Origin: Pseudomonadota bacterium
GTDB lineage: Bacteria; Pseudomonadota; Gammaproteobacteria; Burkholderiales; SG8-39
Direction: 5' to 3'
NCBI GenBank assembly: GCA_025352885.1
Contig: JANXRZ010000207.1
Location: 1-34,778 of the forward strand
Length of the DNA: 34,778 nt
Position 1 is the first letter of the stretch. Every line of letters begins with the position of its first letter. Under the pieces are notes generated by a model. That model saw only the letters and a program-made list of their open reading frames with translations. It did no database searches and was not told the DNA's origin. Shown here piece by piece: positions 8,322-16,561 of this stretch. Made by a program: the position numbers and the translations under genes.

Positions 8322-9211
8322 CTGCGGGCCCCCGCGGCTTCCTCCGCAAGAACGATGCGCTGGTAGAGGACGAGCCGGCGGGGATGGATCGCCCCGCTTT
8401 CGGCGGCGGCGTGGACCGCGCAGCCCGGCTCGTTCAGGTGGCGGCAGTTCTGGAAGCGGCAAGCGCTTCGATACGGCGCGAATTCGCGGAAGCCTTCCGC
8501 GATATGCAGGTAATCCATCCCGGCCAGGCCGAACTCGGCTACGCCCGGCGAATCGATGATCTCGGTGCCGGGCGCGACGACGAACAGGCGGGTGCCGGTC
8601 GTCGACTGCTTTCCCGCGTCCAGGAATGCCGAGATCTCGCGGATCTTCACCTCGGCGTCCGGGACCAGTGCTTTTACCAAGGTCGATTTCCCCATGCCCG
8701 ACTGGCCGGTGAACAGGCTGCGAAAACCCGTGATGTACGGGCGCAAGGGCTCGACATCCACCTTGCCCGCCAGCTCGACCAGCGGATACCCGAGTCCGCG
8801 GAACGGCGTGAGCATCGCCAGCGCCCTTTCGCGCTGTTCGACAACGTCCACCTTGTTGAGTACCAGGACAGACGGCAGTCCGGCCAGTTCGGCGACCACC
8901 AGCATGCGGCAGATCAACTCATCGGAAAACGAGGGCTCCGTGGCCAGCAGGATGACGACCTGCGAGAGATTCGCTGCGAGCACTTTCCGACGGGCGTGGG
9001 CCGCGCGGGTGAACTCGTTTGAGCGCGGGCCGACAGCTTCCACGACGCCCTGGTCCGCGGAGCTGCGAGCCATCTGGACGCGGTCGCCGCAGACAGGCTG
9101 TATCTGGCGGCCGCGCACCTGGCAGCGCAGCAGTTCGCCTGTGTCGAGGCGCGCGAGGCACTGGCGCCCGAATCCGGCGACGACGGTGCCGTGGAACAGA
9201 ACTGCGGTCAC
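8318..9211 (-). CDS. rsgA: Small ribosomal subunit biogenesis GTPase RsgA
   Basis: A 297-residue RsgA/YjeQ protein, a GTPase that checks late 30S ribosomal subunit assembly and releases RbfA. It shows the circularly permuted GTPase order: an N-terminal OB domain (about 1-70), then G4 NKVD (119-122), G1 GQSGMGKST (169-177) and G3 DSPG (220-223). The zinc-binding cluster Cys251, Cys256, His258, Cys264 closes the protein. The GTG at 9211 is preferred, with GCGAGG just upstream, because residues upstream of it are arginine-rich, non-conserved and run into the pterin dehydratase gene. The gene begins 31 bases after phhB and its stop overlaps the DUF2007 start. Confidence 0.93.
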   Translation of the reverse strand: MTAVLFHGTVVAGFGRQCLARLDTGELLRCQVRGRQIQPVCGDRVQMARSSADQGVVEAVGPRSNEFTRAAHARRKVLAANLSQVVILLATEPSFSDELICRMLVVAELAGLPSVLVLNKVDVVEQRERALAMLTPFRGLGYPLVELAGKVDVEPLRPYITGFRSLFTGQSGMGKSTLVKALVPDAEVKIREISAFLDAGKQSTTGTRLFVVAPGTEIIDSPGVAEFGLAGMDYLHIAEGFREFAPYRSACRFQNCRHLNEPGCAVHAAAESGAIHPRRLVLYQRIVLAEEAAGARR

Positions 9212-9242
9212 GCCTCGCCGCGGGCGCGGGCCGGTACGAGGT

Positions 9243-9572
9243 TCATAGCTGGAAGAGAACGTCGCATTTCGCCGCGCAAATGAAGTCGTTCTCCGACAAC
9301 CCATCCACGGCGTGCGTGCTGTAAACGACCCGGCACTGGTTGTAGCCGACCAGCAGGTCCGGATGGTGGTCTTCGCGGTGGGAGATCCAGGCAAGGGCGT
9401 TCACGAATGCCATGGTCTGGTAGTAATTGGTGAAAGCGTAGAGCTTCACCAGCTTGTTGTCCTCGAGGATCCAGCCTTTAAGCGAGCCGAGCATTTCCCT
9501 CGCTTCGGCTTCGGTGTAGGGCAGGGTGCCGCCTTCGCAGGGGGCGCATCGCTTCCTGGCAAGATCGCTCAT
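9243..9572 (-). CDS. phhB: 4a-hydroxytetrahydrobiopterin dehydratase (PCD/DCoH)
   Basis: A 109-residue pterin-4a-carbinolamine dehydratase, which normally recycles the oxidised pterin cofactor of phenylalanine hydroxylase. The active-site region HREDHHPDLLVGYNQCRVVYST (about 65-86) holds the conserved histidine pair and the H-P-x-xx-x-Y pattern, followed by THAVDGLSENDFICAA. No phenylalanine hydroxylase gene is in the window. Its position between an M48 protease and rsgA is a recurring betaproteobacterial arrangement (from memory). It starts 10 bases after the protease stop, so it is probably co-transcribed. Confidence 0.93.
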   Translation of the reverse strand: MSDLARKRCAPCEGGTLPYTEAEAREMLGSLKGWILEDNKLVKLYAFTNYYQTMAFVNALAWISHREDHHPDLLVGYNQCRVVYSTHAVDGLSENDFICAAKCDVLFQL

Positions 9573-9582
9573 GCGGGCAGCC

Positions 9583-10854
9583 TCAGGTCGCGGGCAGCTG
9601 CTGCAGCCGCGCGATGCGCGTTGCCGCGGGCGGATGCGAGTCGTAGAACGCCGAATGGAGCGGGTCCGGGGTGAGGGTCGCGGCGTTGTCCTGGTAGAGC
9701 TTCACGAGCGCGCGCACAAGATCGGCCGGGCTCGCATGGAGCGCGGCGTAGGCGTCAGCCTCGAATTCGTGCTTTCTCGAATACAGGCTCGTAAGGGGCT
9801 GCAGGAAAAAGGTGAACACCGGGACGACGAGAAAGAAGAGGACGAGCGCCATCGCGGTGCCGTGCGACTGCACGTTGAGGCCCGCATAGAACCAGTCTTC
9901 TCCGATGAGGCGCCCGAGCACCCACAGCATCGCGAGGCTCATGGCGAACAGGACGCCGACCCGCTTCCACACATGGTGGCGCTTGAAATGACCCAGCTCA
10001 TGGGCGAGCACCGCCTCGATCTCGTTAGGCGCAAGCCGCGTGAGCAGCGTGTCGAACAGGACGATGCGCTTGGCCGCCCCGAATCCGCTGAAATAGGCAT
10101 TGCCGTGCGACGAGCGCTTGGACCCGTCCATCACGAACAGGCCCTGCGACCGGAACCCGCACCGCGCGAGCAGTTGCTCGATCCGCGATGCGAGCGACGG
10201 GTCAGTCAGGGGCGTGAAGCGGTTGAAGATCGGCGCGATGAAGGTCGGGTACAGCATGAGCACGATAAGGTTGAAGCCCATCCAAGCAAGCCAGACATAG
10301 AGCCACCACATCTCGCCCATGCGGGCCATGAGCCACAGGACGAGAAGCAGCAGCGGGATGCCGAGCGCCGCGCCCAGCAGCGCCTGCTTGGCGAGGTCGG
10401 CGAGGAACAGGCCCGGCGTCATGCGGTTGAACCCGAATCTCGCTTCAACCACGAAGGTGCGGTAGATCGTCATCGGCAAATCGAGCGCCGAAAGCAGCAT
10501 CACGACGCCCATCACGAGCGCAACGCCATGCCAGTAACCCGACGGGTCCAGGACGCGCGCCCACTGCCCGCTCATCCATTGCAGGCCGCCGCCCAGCGTG
10601 AGCACCAGCAGCACGAGGGCGCCGATCACGACATCGATAATGCCGAGCTTGCTTTTCGCCACGCTGTAGTCGGCCGCCTTTTGGTGCGCGGACAGCGTGA
10701 TGGTGGAGGAGAAACTGCCGGGCACCGCCTCGCGATTTCGCGCAACGTGCGCGATCTGGCGACGCGCGAGCCACAGGCGAGTGAGCGTCGCGAACGCAAG
10801 CGCAAAGAGGAACGCCGCAGTGAATCCGTTGTACATGAAGGCTTCCATGGCCAT
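9583..10854 (-). CDS. M48-family membrane zinc metalloprotease (Ste24/CAAX-protease type)
   Basis: A 423-residue polytopic membrane protease resembling the Ste24/HtpX superfamily. The zinc site HELGH is at 285-289 and the third ligand is in the EFEADAYA motif further on, both intact. About seven hydrophobic segments surround it (near 12-28, 72-92, 110-125, 160-178, 185-205, 305-325 and 340-360). The segment GFNRMTPGLFLADLAK at 141-156 is the conserved loop of the CAAX-protease N-terminal domain. The ATG at 10854 has GAGG 9 bases upstream, better than the ATG at 10848. The likely role is cleavage of membrane or secreted proteins; the substrate is unknown, since bacteria lack CAAX prenylation. 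It is divergent from orn, with 68 bases between the starts. Confidence 0.92.
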   Translation of the reverse strand: MAMEAFMYNGFTAAFLFALAFATLTRLWLARRQIAHVARNREAVPGSFSSTITLSAHQKAADYSVAKSKLGIIDVVIGALVLLVLTLGGGLQWMSGQWARVLDPSGYWHGVALVMGVVMLLSALDLPMTIYRTFVVEARFGFNRMTPGLFLADLAKQALLGAALGIPLLLLVLWLMARMGEMWWLYVWLAWMGFNLIVLMLYPTFIAPIFNRFTPLTDPSLASRIEQLLARCGFRSQGLFVMDGSKRSSHGNAYFSGFGAAKRIVLFDTLLTRLAPNEIEAVLAHELGHFKRHHVWKRVGVLFAMSLAMLWVLGRLIGEDWFYAGLNVQSHGTAMALVLFFLVVPVFTFFLQPLTSLYSRKHEFEADAYAALHASPADLVRALVKLYQDNAATLTPDPLHSAFYDSHPPAATRIARLQQLPAT

Positions 10855-10922
10855 GAGAGAATACCTCGTTAAGGGGACGCCAGAAAGGATTGCCGTCCGC
10901 CCAACAGGCCAAGGAGAAGCGG

Positions 10923-11468
10923 ATGGCGCAGGACCAGAACAACCTCGTCTGGATCGACATGGAGATGACCGGGCTGGTTCCCGACTCCGATCGCATCATC
11001 GAGATCGCCATGGTCGTCACCGATGCGCAGCTGAACGTGATCGCGCAGGGGCCGGTGCTCGTGCTGCACCAGCCCGATTCCGTGCTCGACGGCATGGATT
11101 CGTGGAACAAGTCGACGCACGCAAAATCCGGGCTCATCGAGAAAGTGAAGGCCTCGACGCTCGACGAGGCGGCCGCCGAGACGCAGGTGATCGGCTTCCT
11201 GAAAGAGCACGTGCCGGCGAGCGCATCTCCGATGTGCGGCAACTCGATCTGCCAGGATCGCCGCTTCATGGCCCGCTGGCTGCCCAAGCTCGAGTCCTAC
11301 TTCCACTACCGCAACCTGGATGTGAGCACGCTCAAGGAACTGGTGCGGCGCTGGAAGCCAGAGGTTGCCAAAGGCATGGCCAAGCACAACAAGCACGAGG
11401 CGCTGGCCGACATCCTCGAGTCGATCGAGGAGCTCAAGTACTACCGCAGGACCGTAATGACCATCTGA
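10923..11468 (+). CDS. orn: Oligoribonuclease
   Basis: A 181-residue DEDDh 3'-5' exoribonuclease that degrades the last two- to five-nucleotide RNA fragments and pGpG. Exo I is WIDMEMTGL (about 10-18), with the catalytic Asp and Glu. Exo II is [12 protein letters not shown] in the middle, and Exo III is near the C terminus ([15 protein letters not shown]), with the general-base His. Length equals the E. coli enzyme. The ATG at 10923 is chosen because AAGGAGAAG lies just before it and the family begins at this point; an in-frame ATG 11 codons upstream lacks such a site. Confidence 0.96.
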   Translation: MAQDQNNLVWIDMEMTGLVPDSDRIIEIAMVVTDAQLNVIAQGPVLVLHQPDSVLDGMDSWNKSTHAKSGLIEKVKASTLDEAAAETQVIGFLKEHVPASASPMCGNSICQDRRFMARWLPKLESYFHYRNLDVSTLKELVRRWKPEVAKGMAKHNKHEALADILESIEELKYYRRTVMTI

Positions 11469-11546
11469 AAGCAGAAGATTGATTTACGCGGATTCAAGCG
11501 CTGGGCGCCTCTCCAGCCAACGGTCATACCAGAAAGCTTATAAACT

Positions 11547-11648
11547 CTAGCTGGCCGGCTCTACCTCGACGATCATTTCGATCTCGACCGGGATGCCCAT
11601 CGGCAGGGAATTCAGGCCGAGGTCCTTCAGTTTCTGTTCGGCGCTCAT
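11547..11648 (-). pseudogene. Internally deleted ridA (RidA/YjgF family) remnant
   Basis: An open frame of 33 codons encodes MSAEQKLKDLGL joined directly to NSLPMGIPVEIEMIVEVEPAS, then TAG. The first part looks like the N terminus of a RidA-family enamine/imine deaminase (MS-EQKLKELG). The second looks like its C-terminal strand (…LP-G-PVEIE-IVEV). Normal members have about 130-155 residues, so roughly 110 middle residues, including the active-site Arg region, are missing in frame. Its ATG overlaps the stop of the flavoprotein gene (ATGA), as expected for a once-intact coupled downstream gene. The family assignment rests on recalled motifs. An assembly collapse cannot be excluded. Confidence 0.72.
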
Positions 11649-13045
11649 GCGGAGTGCGACTCCATCGGGATGAGTTTGCCAGGATTCATAAGGTTCTCCG
11701 GGTCGAAGAGCCTCTTGATGTCGCGCATCACGTCCACTGCCTCGCCATGCTCCTCGAGGAGCGAGCCCTGCTTGCCCAACCCGATGCCGTGCTCGCCGGT
11801 GCAGGTGCCTTCCATCTCGATCGCCCGCTTGACCAGCCGCTTGTTGAAGGCCTTGGCCTGCTCGAGCTCATCCGGGTTATTGGGATCGACCAGGAACATG
11901 AGGTGGAAATTCCCGTCACCCACGTGTCCCATCAGCGGCACCGGGGCGACATAGCTCTTCACGTCTTCCATGGATTGCGCGACGCATTCGGCCAGCCGCG
12001 AGATCGGCACGCAGACGTCCGTCGACACCGAACGTGACCCCGGCCGAAGCTGCAGGCACGCGAAGTACGCGTTGTGCCGCGCTTCCCAGAGCTTGGTGCG
12101 GTCCTCCGGCTTGGTTGCCCAGATGAAGTCCTTGCCGCCGTTTTCCTTCGCGATCTCCTGCACCATCTCCGCCTGTTCGACTACCGATGCGGCCGTGCCG
12201 TGAAACTCGAAGAAGAGCGTGGGTGCCACGCGATAGTTCGTCTTGCTGTATTTGTTGATCGCCAGGATGGAGTTCTCACAGACGATTTCCGAGCGCGCGA
12301 TCGGCACGCCCGCCTGGATGACCTGGATCACGGTCTTGGTGCAGCCGTCGATCGAGTCGAATGCGCAGACCGCCGCCGACATGGCCTCCTGCACGGCGTA
12401 CAACTTGACCGTCACCTCGGTAATGATGCCGAGGGTGCCTTCCGATCCGACAAAGAGGCGCGTGAGGTCATACCCGGCGGCGGATTTCTTCGCGCGGCTC
12501 GAGGTGCGAATGATGCGGCCATCCGCAAGCACGACGGTCAGCGCGAGAACGTTCTCGCGCATCGTGCCGTAACGCACCGCGTTCGTTCCAGAGGCGCGAG
12601 TGGCCGCCATTCCGCCGAGAGTCGCATCGGCGCCCGGGTCGACCGGGAAGAAGAGGCCCGTGTGGCGGATATGCTCGTTCAGGGTCTTGCGGGTCACGCC
12701 GGCCTGCACGACGGCATCGAGGTCCTCTTCGTGGACCGCAAGCACCTTGTTCATTTGGGAGAGGTCGATGCACACGCCGCCTTCGACGGCGAGGGTGTGG
12801 CCCTCGAGCGACGTGCCGACGCCGTACGGGATCATCGGCACGCGATGCCGGCGGCAGATGTCCACCACGTCGCGAACTTCTTCAGTGGAATGGGGGAACA
12901 CTACGGCATCGGGCGGCGCGATCGGGAAATACGATTCGTCCTTGCCGTGGTGCTCCCGGATGCCCATCGAAGTCGTGATCCGGTCGCCGAGCAGCGCCTG
13001 GAGGTCGGCGACGATGCTTTGGTCGAAGTCCCTGCCTTTGTTCAT
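11645..13045 (-). CDS. FAD-linked oxidase, D-lactate dehydrogenase (cytochrome) type
   Basis: A 466-residue flavoprotein of the vanillyl-alcohol-oxidase superfamily, closest in pattern to D-lactate / D-2-hydroxyacid dehydrogenases (LdhD, GlcD). The FAD-binding loop PYGVGTSLEGHT is near residue 73. It is followed by GADATLGGMAATRASGTNAVRYG (about 138-160) and VGSEGTLGIITEVT near 200. The C-terminal catalytic cap carries HVGDGNFH and CTGEHGIGLGK, holding the substrate and metal-binding histidines. No signal peptide is present. It likely oxidises a D-2-hydroxyacid and passes electrons to the respiratory chain. GAGG sits 8 bases before the ATG. It lies 37 bases after the DUF6494-like gene and overlaps the ridA remnant. 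Confidence 0.92.
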   Translation of the reverse strand: MNKGRDFDQSIVADLQALLGDRITTSMGIREHHGKDESYFPIAPPDAVVFPHSTEEVRDVVDICRRHRVPMIPYGVGTSLEGHTLAVEGGVCIDLSQMNKVLAVHEEDLDAVVQAGVTRKTLNEHIRHTGLFFPVDPGADATLGGMAATRASGTNAVRYGTMRENVLALTVVLADGRIIRTSSRAKKSAAGYDLTRLFVGSEGTLGIITEVTVKLYAVQEAMSAAVCAFDSIDGCTKTVIQVIQAGVPIARSEIVCENSILAINKYSKTNYRVAPTLFFEFHGTAASVVEQAEMVQEIAKENGGKDFIWATKPEDRTKLWEARHNAYFACLQLRPGSRSVSTDVCVPISRLAECVAQSMEDVKSYVAPVPLMGHVGDGNFHLMFLVDPNNPDELEQAKAFNKRLVKRAIEMEGTCTGEHGIGLGKQGSLLEEHGEAVDVMRDIKRLFDPENLMNPGKLIPMESHSA

Positions 13046-13082
13046 GGTCGCGGCCTCGTGCGCAGTACGTCCCTGGTCCGGT

Positions 13083-13289
13083 TCATTTTAGCTTGATCTC
13101 CCCGCTGAACGGCACCTTCAGGCCCAGCTGGGGGATCTCGAGCACCATGTGCGCGGTCAGCGTCTCGTCGCCCTTAAGCGCGCCGGACTCGAGTGCCTTG
13201 CCCACCGCCTGCTCGATCTCGCGCTGCGAGCCGACGCCGACCATCTTTAGGAACTTACGGATGCCGAGGTTGAACGTTTCCTGGTCCAT
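13083..13289 (-). CDS. Small conserved protein, probable DUF6494
   Basis: A 68-residue soluble protein beginning MDQETFNLGIRKFLKMVG, with VGSQREIEQAVGKALESG in the middle and ending in a beta pair (LTAHMVLEIPQLGLKVPFSGEIKL). From memory this matches a short proteobacterial family called DUF6494; I cannot confirm it by search. No catalytic motif, cysteine or membrane segment is visible. Translation is well supported: AAGGAGAAG lies 6 bases before the ATG. The gene is 12 bases after pgi and 37 before the flavoprotein, so it is part of that operon. Function unknown. Confidence 0.78.
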   Translation of the reverse strand: MDQETFNLGIRKFLKMVGVGSQREIEQAVGKALESGALKGDETLTAHMVLEIPQLGLKVPFSGEIKLK

Positions 13290-13301
13290 GGATGCTTCTC
13301 C

Positions 13302-14801
13302 TTAGTTTTGTTTGTGCTTCATCCGGGACAGCATCTGGGTCGCAAGCTGCTTGCCGTATTCAACGCCCCACTGGTCGAAGCTGTCGATATCCCAAAGTAC
13401 GCCCTGCACGAAGACCTTGTGCTCGTACATCGCGAGCAGCGTCCCGAGCGTGCGCGGGTCGAGGTGCTCGAGGGTGATCACCGAAGAAGGGCGGTTCCCC
13501 GGGTAGCGGCGGTAAGGCTCGAGCGCTGCATCGTCGCGGCCCATTGCAAGCGCATCGGCCTGGGCCACGCCGTTGGCCTTGAGGATCGTGTGCCTCTCCG
13601 GGTCGTATCGGCCTTCGCGCACAATGATGATGTCGGCCGGCACCGCCGAAGTCCCCTGATGCAGCAACTGGTAAAAGGAATGTTGGCCGACTGTGCCTGC
13701 TGCGCCCCACAGGATGGGCGCGGTCGCATAGTCGACCGGTTCGCCCGAGCGCGTGACGCTCTTGCCGTTGGACTCCATCTCCAATTGCTGCAGGTAGGCG
13801 GGAAGCTGCGCGAGCGGCTGGTAATAGGGCAGGACTGCATGCGTTCTCGCCCCTTCGAAGTTGATGTTCCAGACGCCGAGGAGCGCCATCATCGCCGGGA
13901 CGTTTTCCTTCAACGGTGCGGAGAGGAAATGCGCGTCCGCCTCTGCGGCACCCGCGAGAAATTCGTCGAACCGTGCCGGCCCGATTGCGATCATCAGCGT
14001 GATCCCCACGCTCGACCAGATCGAGTAACGGCCGCCGACCCAGTCCCAGATCGGCAGGATGTTCTCTGCTTTGAGGCCGAATTCCTGCGCCGCCGGCACG
14101 TTCGCGCTCGATGCGATGAAGTGCGCGCCGGGATCGCTGCCCGGCGGCAGCTTCGAGAGCAGCCATTCCCGGGCCGCGGATGCGTTCGTCAGCGTTTCCT
14201 GCGTAGTGAAGGTCTTCGAGGCGACCACGAAAAGCGTCCGCTCCGGGTCGCACCGCGCGAGTACGCGTCCGAGCTCTGCCGGGTCGATGTTCGCGGCGAA
14301 GTCGAATTTCAGCGGGGCGTCGCGGAACTCGTCCAGCGCATCGAGCGCCATGCGGGGGCCCAGGTCCGAGCCGCCGATGCCGATGTGCACGACATGCGCG
14401 ATCGTCTTGCCGGTAGCGCCTTTCCACAGGCCGTTGCGCTGGCGGTCGGCCACGCTGCGCATGGCCGCCAGCGTGGCCCTCACTTCTTCCGGTGCGTGCG
14501 CGCCACGCCGCAGGGCCACGTGCCACGCGGGGCGATTTTCGGTGACGTTGATCCGCTCGCCGGCAAACATGCGCTGGCGCCAGCCCGTCCAGTCCTGCTG
14601 GTCGGCAAGTCGCGCGAGCAGCGTGATCGTCTCGTCGGTGGCCCTTTGACGCGACCAGTCGAGTTCGATGCCGGCGCCGCGAATGCGGCAACGGTCTTGG
14701 CGCTCGGGCGCGGCCAGCAACTCGAAAAGCGAAGTCGCCTTCAGGGTCTCGGCGTGGGAGAGCAGCGCTCGCCAGGCGGTGGTTTGGGTCAGCGTCGTCA
14801 T
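13302..14801 (-). CDS. pgi: Glucose-6-phosphate isomerase
   Basis: A 499-residue phosphoglucose isomerase interconverting glucose-6-phosphate and fructose-6-phosphate. It has both family signatures: WVGGRYSIWSSVG (around 245-257) and, near the C terminus, FDQWGVEYGK with the catalytic region. The phosphate-binding GIGGSDLGP is near 130 and ASKTFTTQET near 190. The chosen ATG is preceded by GGAAGGA, and the gene starts inside the stop of the glycosyltransferase (ATGA overlap), so longer in-frame versions are unlikely. Coupling to a membrane glycosyltransferase suggests linkage of sugar-phosphate supply to surface glycan synthesis, which is inference. Confidence 0.96.
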   Translation of the reverse strand: MTTLTQTTAWRALLSHAETLKATSLFELLAAPERQDRCRIRGAGIELDWSRQRATDETITLLARLADQQDWTGWRQRMFAGERINVTENRPAWHVALRRGAHAPEEVRATLAAMRSVADRQRNGLWKGATGKTIAHVVHIGIGGSDLGPRMALDALDEFRDAPLKFDFAANIDPAELGRVLARCDPERTLFVVASKTFTTQETLTNASAAREWLLSKLPPGSDPGAHFIASSANVPAAQEFGLKAENILPIWDWVGGRYSIWSSVGITLMIAIGPARFDEFLAGAAEADAHFLSAPLKENVPAMMALLGVWNINFEGARTHAVLPYYQPLAQLPAYLQQLEMESNGKSVTRSGEPVDYATAPILWGAAGTVGQHSFYQLLHQGTSAVPADIIIVREGRYDPERHTILKANGVAQADALAMGRDDAALEPYRRYPGNRPSSVITLEHLDPRTLGTLLAMYEHKVFVQGVLWDIDSFDQWGVEYGKQLATQMLSRMKHKQN

Positions 14802-16453
14802 GGGTCCTTCCGGTATAACCTGAAGCGCTCGGCCTTGTCGCCGGCCCGGCCCACATCCGCTAGCTTCTTCCATCCGGGCCCGGGAGCGTCTCGCTCATGC
14901 TTGGGCGTGCCTTGCACGACCAGGAAATCGCAGCGCGACTCGGAGTCGGCCCCTTGGATGCGCAGCCCGGCATGGTAGCTGAGGGCTGCGCGCTGGGGCA
15001 CGCCGAAATTGCGGCCCGCGACGCATGCCTGCCCGCCCGGGAGTTTGGACTTCAACTGGGCCGCTACGGTTCGATAGGTCTTGATGTGGTCGGCCCATGG
15101 CATCCACAACATGGCGAACGTGCCCCAGAAAACGACGACCCCCGCGGCCCAGCGGGTGGCGCTGCGCGAAGCGGCGGGCGGCAACCGAAGGACCATCACC
15201 AGCCACACAACCGTGAGCGCGAGCGCGACCACGAACGGCAGCCATTCGAACTGTGGAGCGAATCCGGGCGCCAGCTTGGCGAAGTTGTTCGCAACTTTGG
15301 GTGGCCACCCGGTCATCATTGCGATGTAGCCGCCCCAGATCAGGAACGCAAAGAAGCCGAACGTCATGACGCCGAACCAGTCGAACGCCGCCGACGCGCC
15401 GCGTCGTAGTGTCGGCAGGCCGTGCGCCGAGAACAGCACAAGCGCTGGCAGCGTGGCCATCAGGTTGATGTCCTGGCGCGGGCCGACGATGGAAACGCCG
15501 AGGAACAGCACCGCGAATCCCGCGAGCGGAACGAACAGCTCGGCCTCGAGCAGGAACCGGCGCCGCGCCCACACCGTCCAGAGTGCGAGCGGCCAGAGCG
15601 GCCACAGGAACCACGCCGAGATGCCGAAGAAATAACTGAGGTTCGCGCCGAACTGCCCGTGCCGGTGCACCGCCTGCGCGAGCCACGCATTAAACAGGGC
15701 GGGCGAATGCGCCCGGAGGGCGAGCGGCCAGCTGCAGGCCACTGCGATCGCGATCGCAAAGCCTGCTGCCAGGAAGGTCGCGCCCTTCGCCGAGCGCAGC
15801 TCAGCGCAGACCAGCATCGAAACCAGCGCGGTGACCATCAGGGCTCCCGGGGTCACAAATCCCGTCGACAGGAAAGCGATGCCCAGGGCGAGGCCAAAGA
15901 TCACGCCGCGCAAAACCGGGCGCTGATCCGACCGGATGAGGGCAGCGAGCGCTGCGCTGGCCGCGGCGAGCGTAACGAGGTCGGGAATGGCCTCGTGCGC
16001 ATGCACCATGAGGCCGATGGTGCCGATCAGGAGGAGTACCGGGGTGGCCGCGTCCGTGCGGGCCTCGCGGCCCTCTACTGGGGAACGTCGCGCCCTGTAG
16101 AGGAAGCCACATGCAGCAAGCACTGCGACGCCGCTCGCGACGCGGGCGGCGTCATGGAATGGCAGTGCGAACGAAACGAGCTTTGCAAAAAGCAGGGCGA
16201 CCCAGTGAAATAAGGGCGGATCCTCAAGCCAGGGCTCCCCCGCGATGCGGGGCACCAGCCAGTCGCCGGAGAGGTGCATCTGGTGAATGACCTCGACGCC
16301 GATGGCATCGAAAGACTTCCACGGGCTGTGGTTGAAGAGGCCGGGCAACACGAACGCGACGGCCAGGACGGCCAGTAATCCAACCGAAGGGGGCAATGCA
16401 AAGACGCTCCCCCGTGGGCTGGGATCATCCTCACGGAGCGCCGGTTCGATCAT
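14798..16453 (-). CDS. GT39/ArnT-like membrane glycosyltransferase
   Basis: A 551-residue integral membrane protein of the GT-C fold resembling ArnT and protein O-mannosyltransferases, which move sugars from polyprenyl-phosphate donors to lipids or proteins at the periplasmic face. After the first hydrophobic segment (about 24-40) comes the first loop with SFDAIGVEVIHQMHLSGDWLVP and GEPWLEDPPLFHW, parallel to the DE…SGDWIVP…GEPYFDKPPLFYW stretch of ArnT. The likely catalytic acid is the Asp in SFDAIG. About 11-12 membrane segments follow, then a short soluble C-terminal region. The acceptor is unknown. The ATG has no ribosome site and sits just downstream of a -10-like TACAAT. Confidence 0.87.
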   Translation of the reverse strand: MIEPALREDDPSPRGSVFALPPSVGLLAVLAVAFVLPGLFNHSPWKSFDAIGVEVIHQMHLSGDWLVPRIAGEPWLEDPPLFHWVALLFAKLVSFALPFHDAARVASGVAVLAACGFLYRARRSPVEGREARTDAATPVLLLIGTIGLMVHAHEAIPDLVTLAAASAALAALIRSDQRPVLRGVIFGLALGIAFLSTGFVTPGALMVTALVSMLVCAELRSAKGATFLAAGFAIAIAVACSWPLALRAHSPALFNAWLAQAVHRHGQFGANLSYFFGISAWFLWPLWPLALWTVWARRRFLLEAELFVPLAGFAVLFLGVSIVGPRQDINLMATLPALVLFSAHGLPTLRRGASAAFDWFGVMTFGFFAFLIWGGYIAMMTGWPPKVANNFAKLAPGFAPQFEWLPFVVALALTVVWLVMVLRLPPAASRSATRWAAGVVVFWGTFAMLWMPWADHIKTYRTVAAQLKSKLPGGQACVAGRNFGVPQRAALSYHAGLRIQGADSESRCDFLVVQGTPKHERDAPGPGWKKLADVGRAGDKAERFRLYRKDP

Positions 16454-16460
16454 GGCCGCG

Positions 16461-16487
16461 ATTGTAACATCGCAGGCCGCAGGTCAG
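16461..16487 (-). promoter_or_regulatory. Possible promoter directly abutting the glycosyltransferase start
   Basis: Reading the minus strand, CTGACC, 15 bases, then TACAAT lie just ahead of the ATG at 16453. A transcript would start at about the ATG itself, implying a leaderless message, and no Shine-Dalgarno sequence is visible. The -35 match is poor and the spacer short, so this is tentative. Confidence 0.3.
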
Positions 16488-16507
16488 CGTTCAACCTTTT
16501 GTTTTTC

Positions 16508-16544
16508 AAAAGAAAAAGCCCCCGGAGCTCGCGCTGCGGAGGCC
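16508..16544 (-). terminator. Intrinsic terminator after rpmE2
   Basis: On the minus strand the stem GCCTCCG / CGGGGGC (one G-U pair, about 12-base loop) is followed by TTTTTCTTTT. It lies about 18 bases after the rpmE2 stop and separates rpmE2 from the glycosyltransferase-pgi operon. Confidence 0.75.
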
Positions 16545-16561
16545 CGTTACAGCCGGGGCGC

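Noticed and set aside
9526..10872. Plus-strand open frame of 448 codons opposite the M48 protease
   Set aside because: Very high Arg/Glu/His content and no domain; the minus strand encodes an intact HELGH metalloprotease.
11500..11517. Hairpin GCTGG…CCAGC after orn as an intrinsic terminator
   Set aside because: The stem is only five pairs and no T-tract follows on either strand.
13308..14978. Plus-strand open frame of 556 codons opposite pgi
   Set aside because: pgi carries both family signatures and correct coupling; the opposite frame is low-information shadow sequence.
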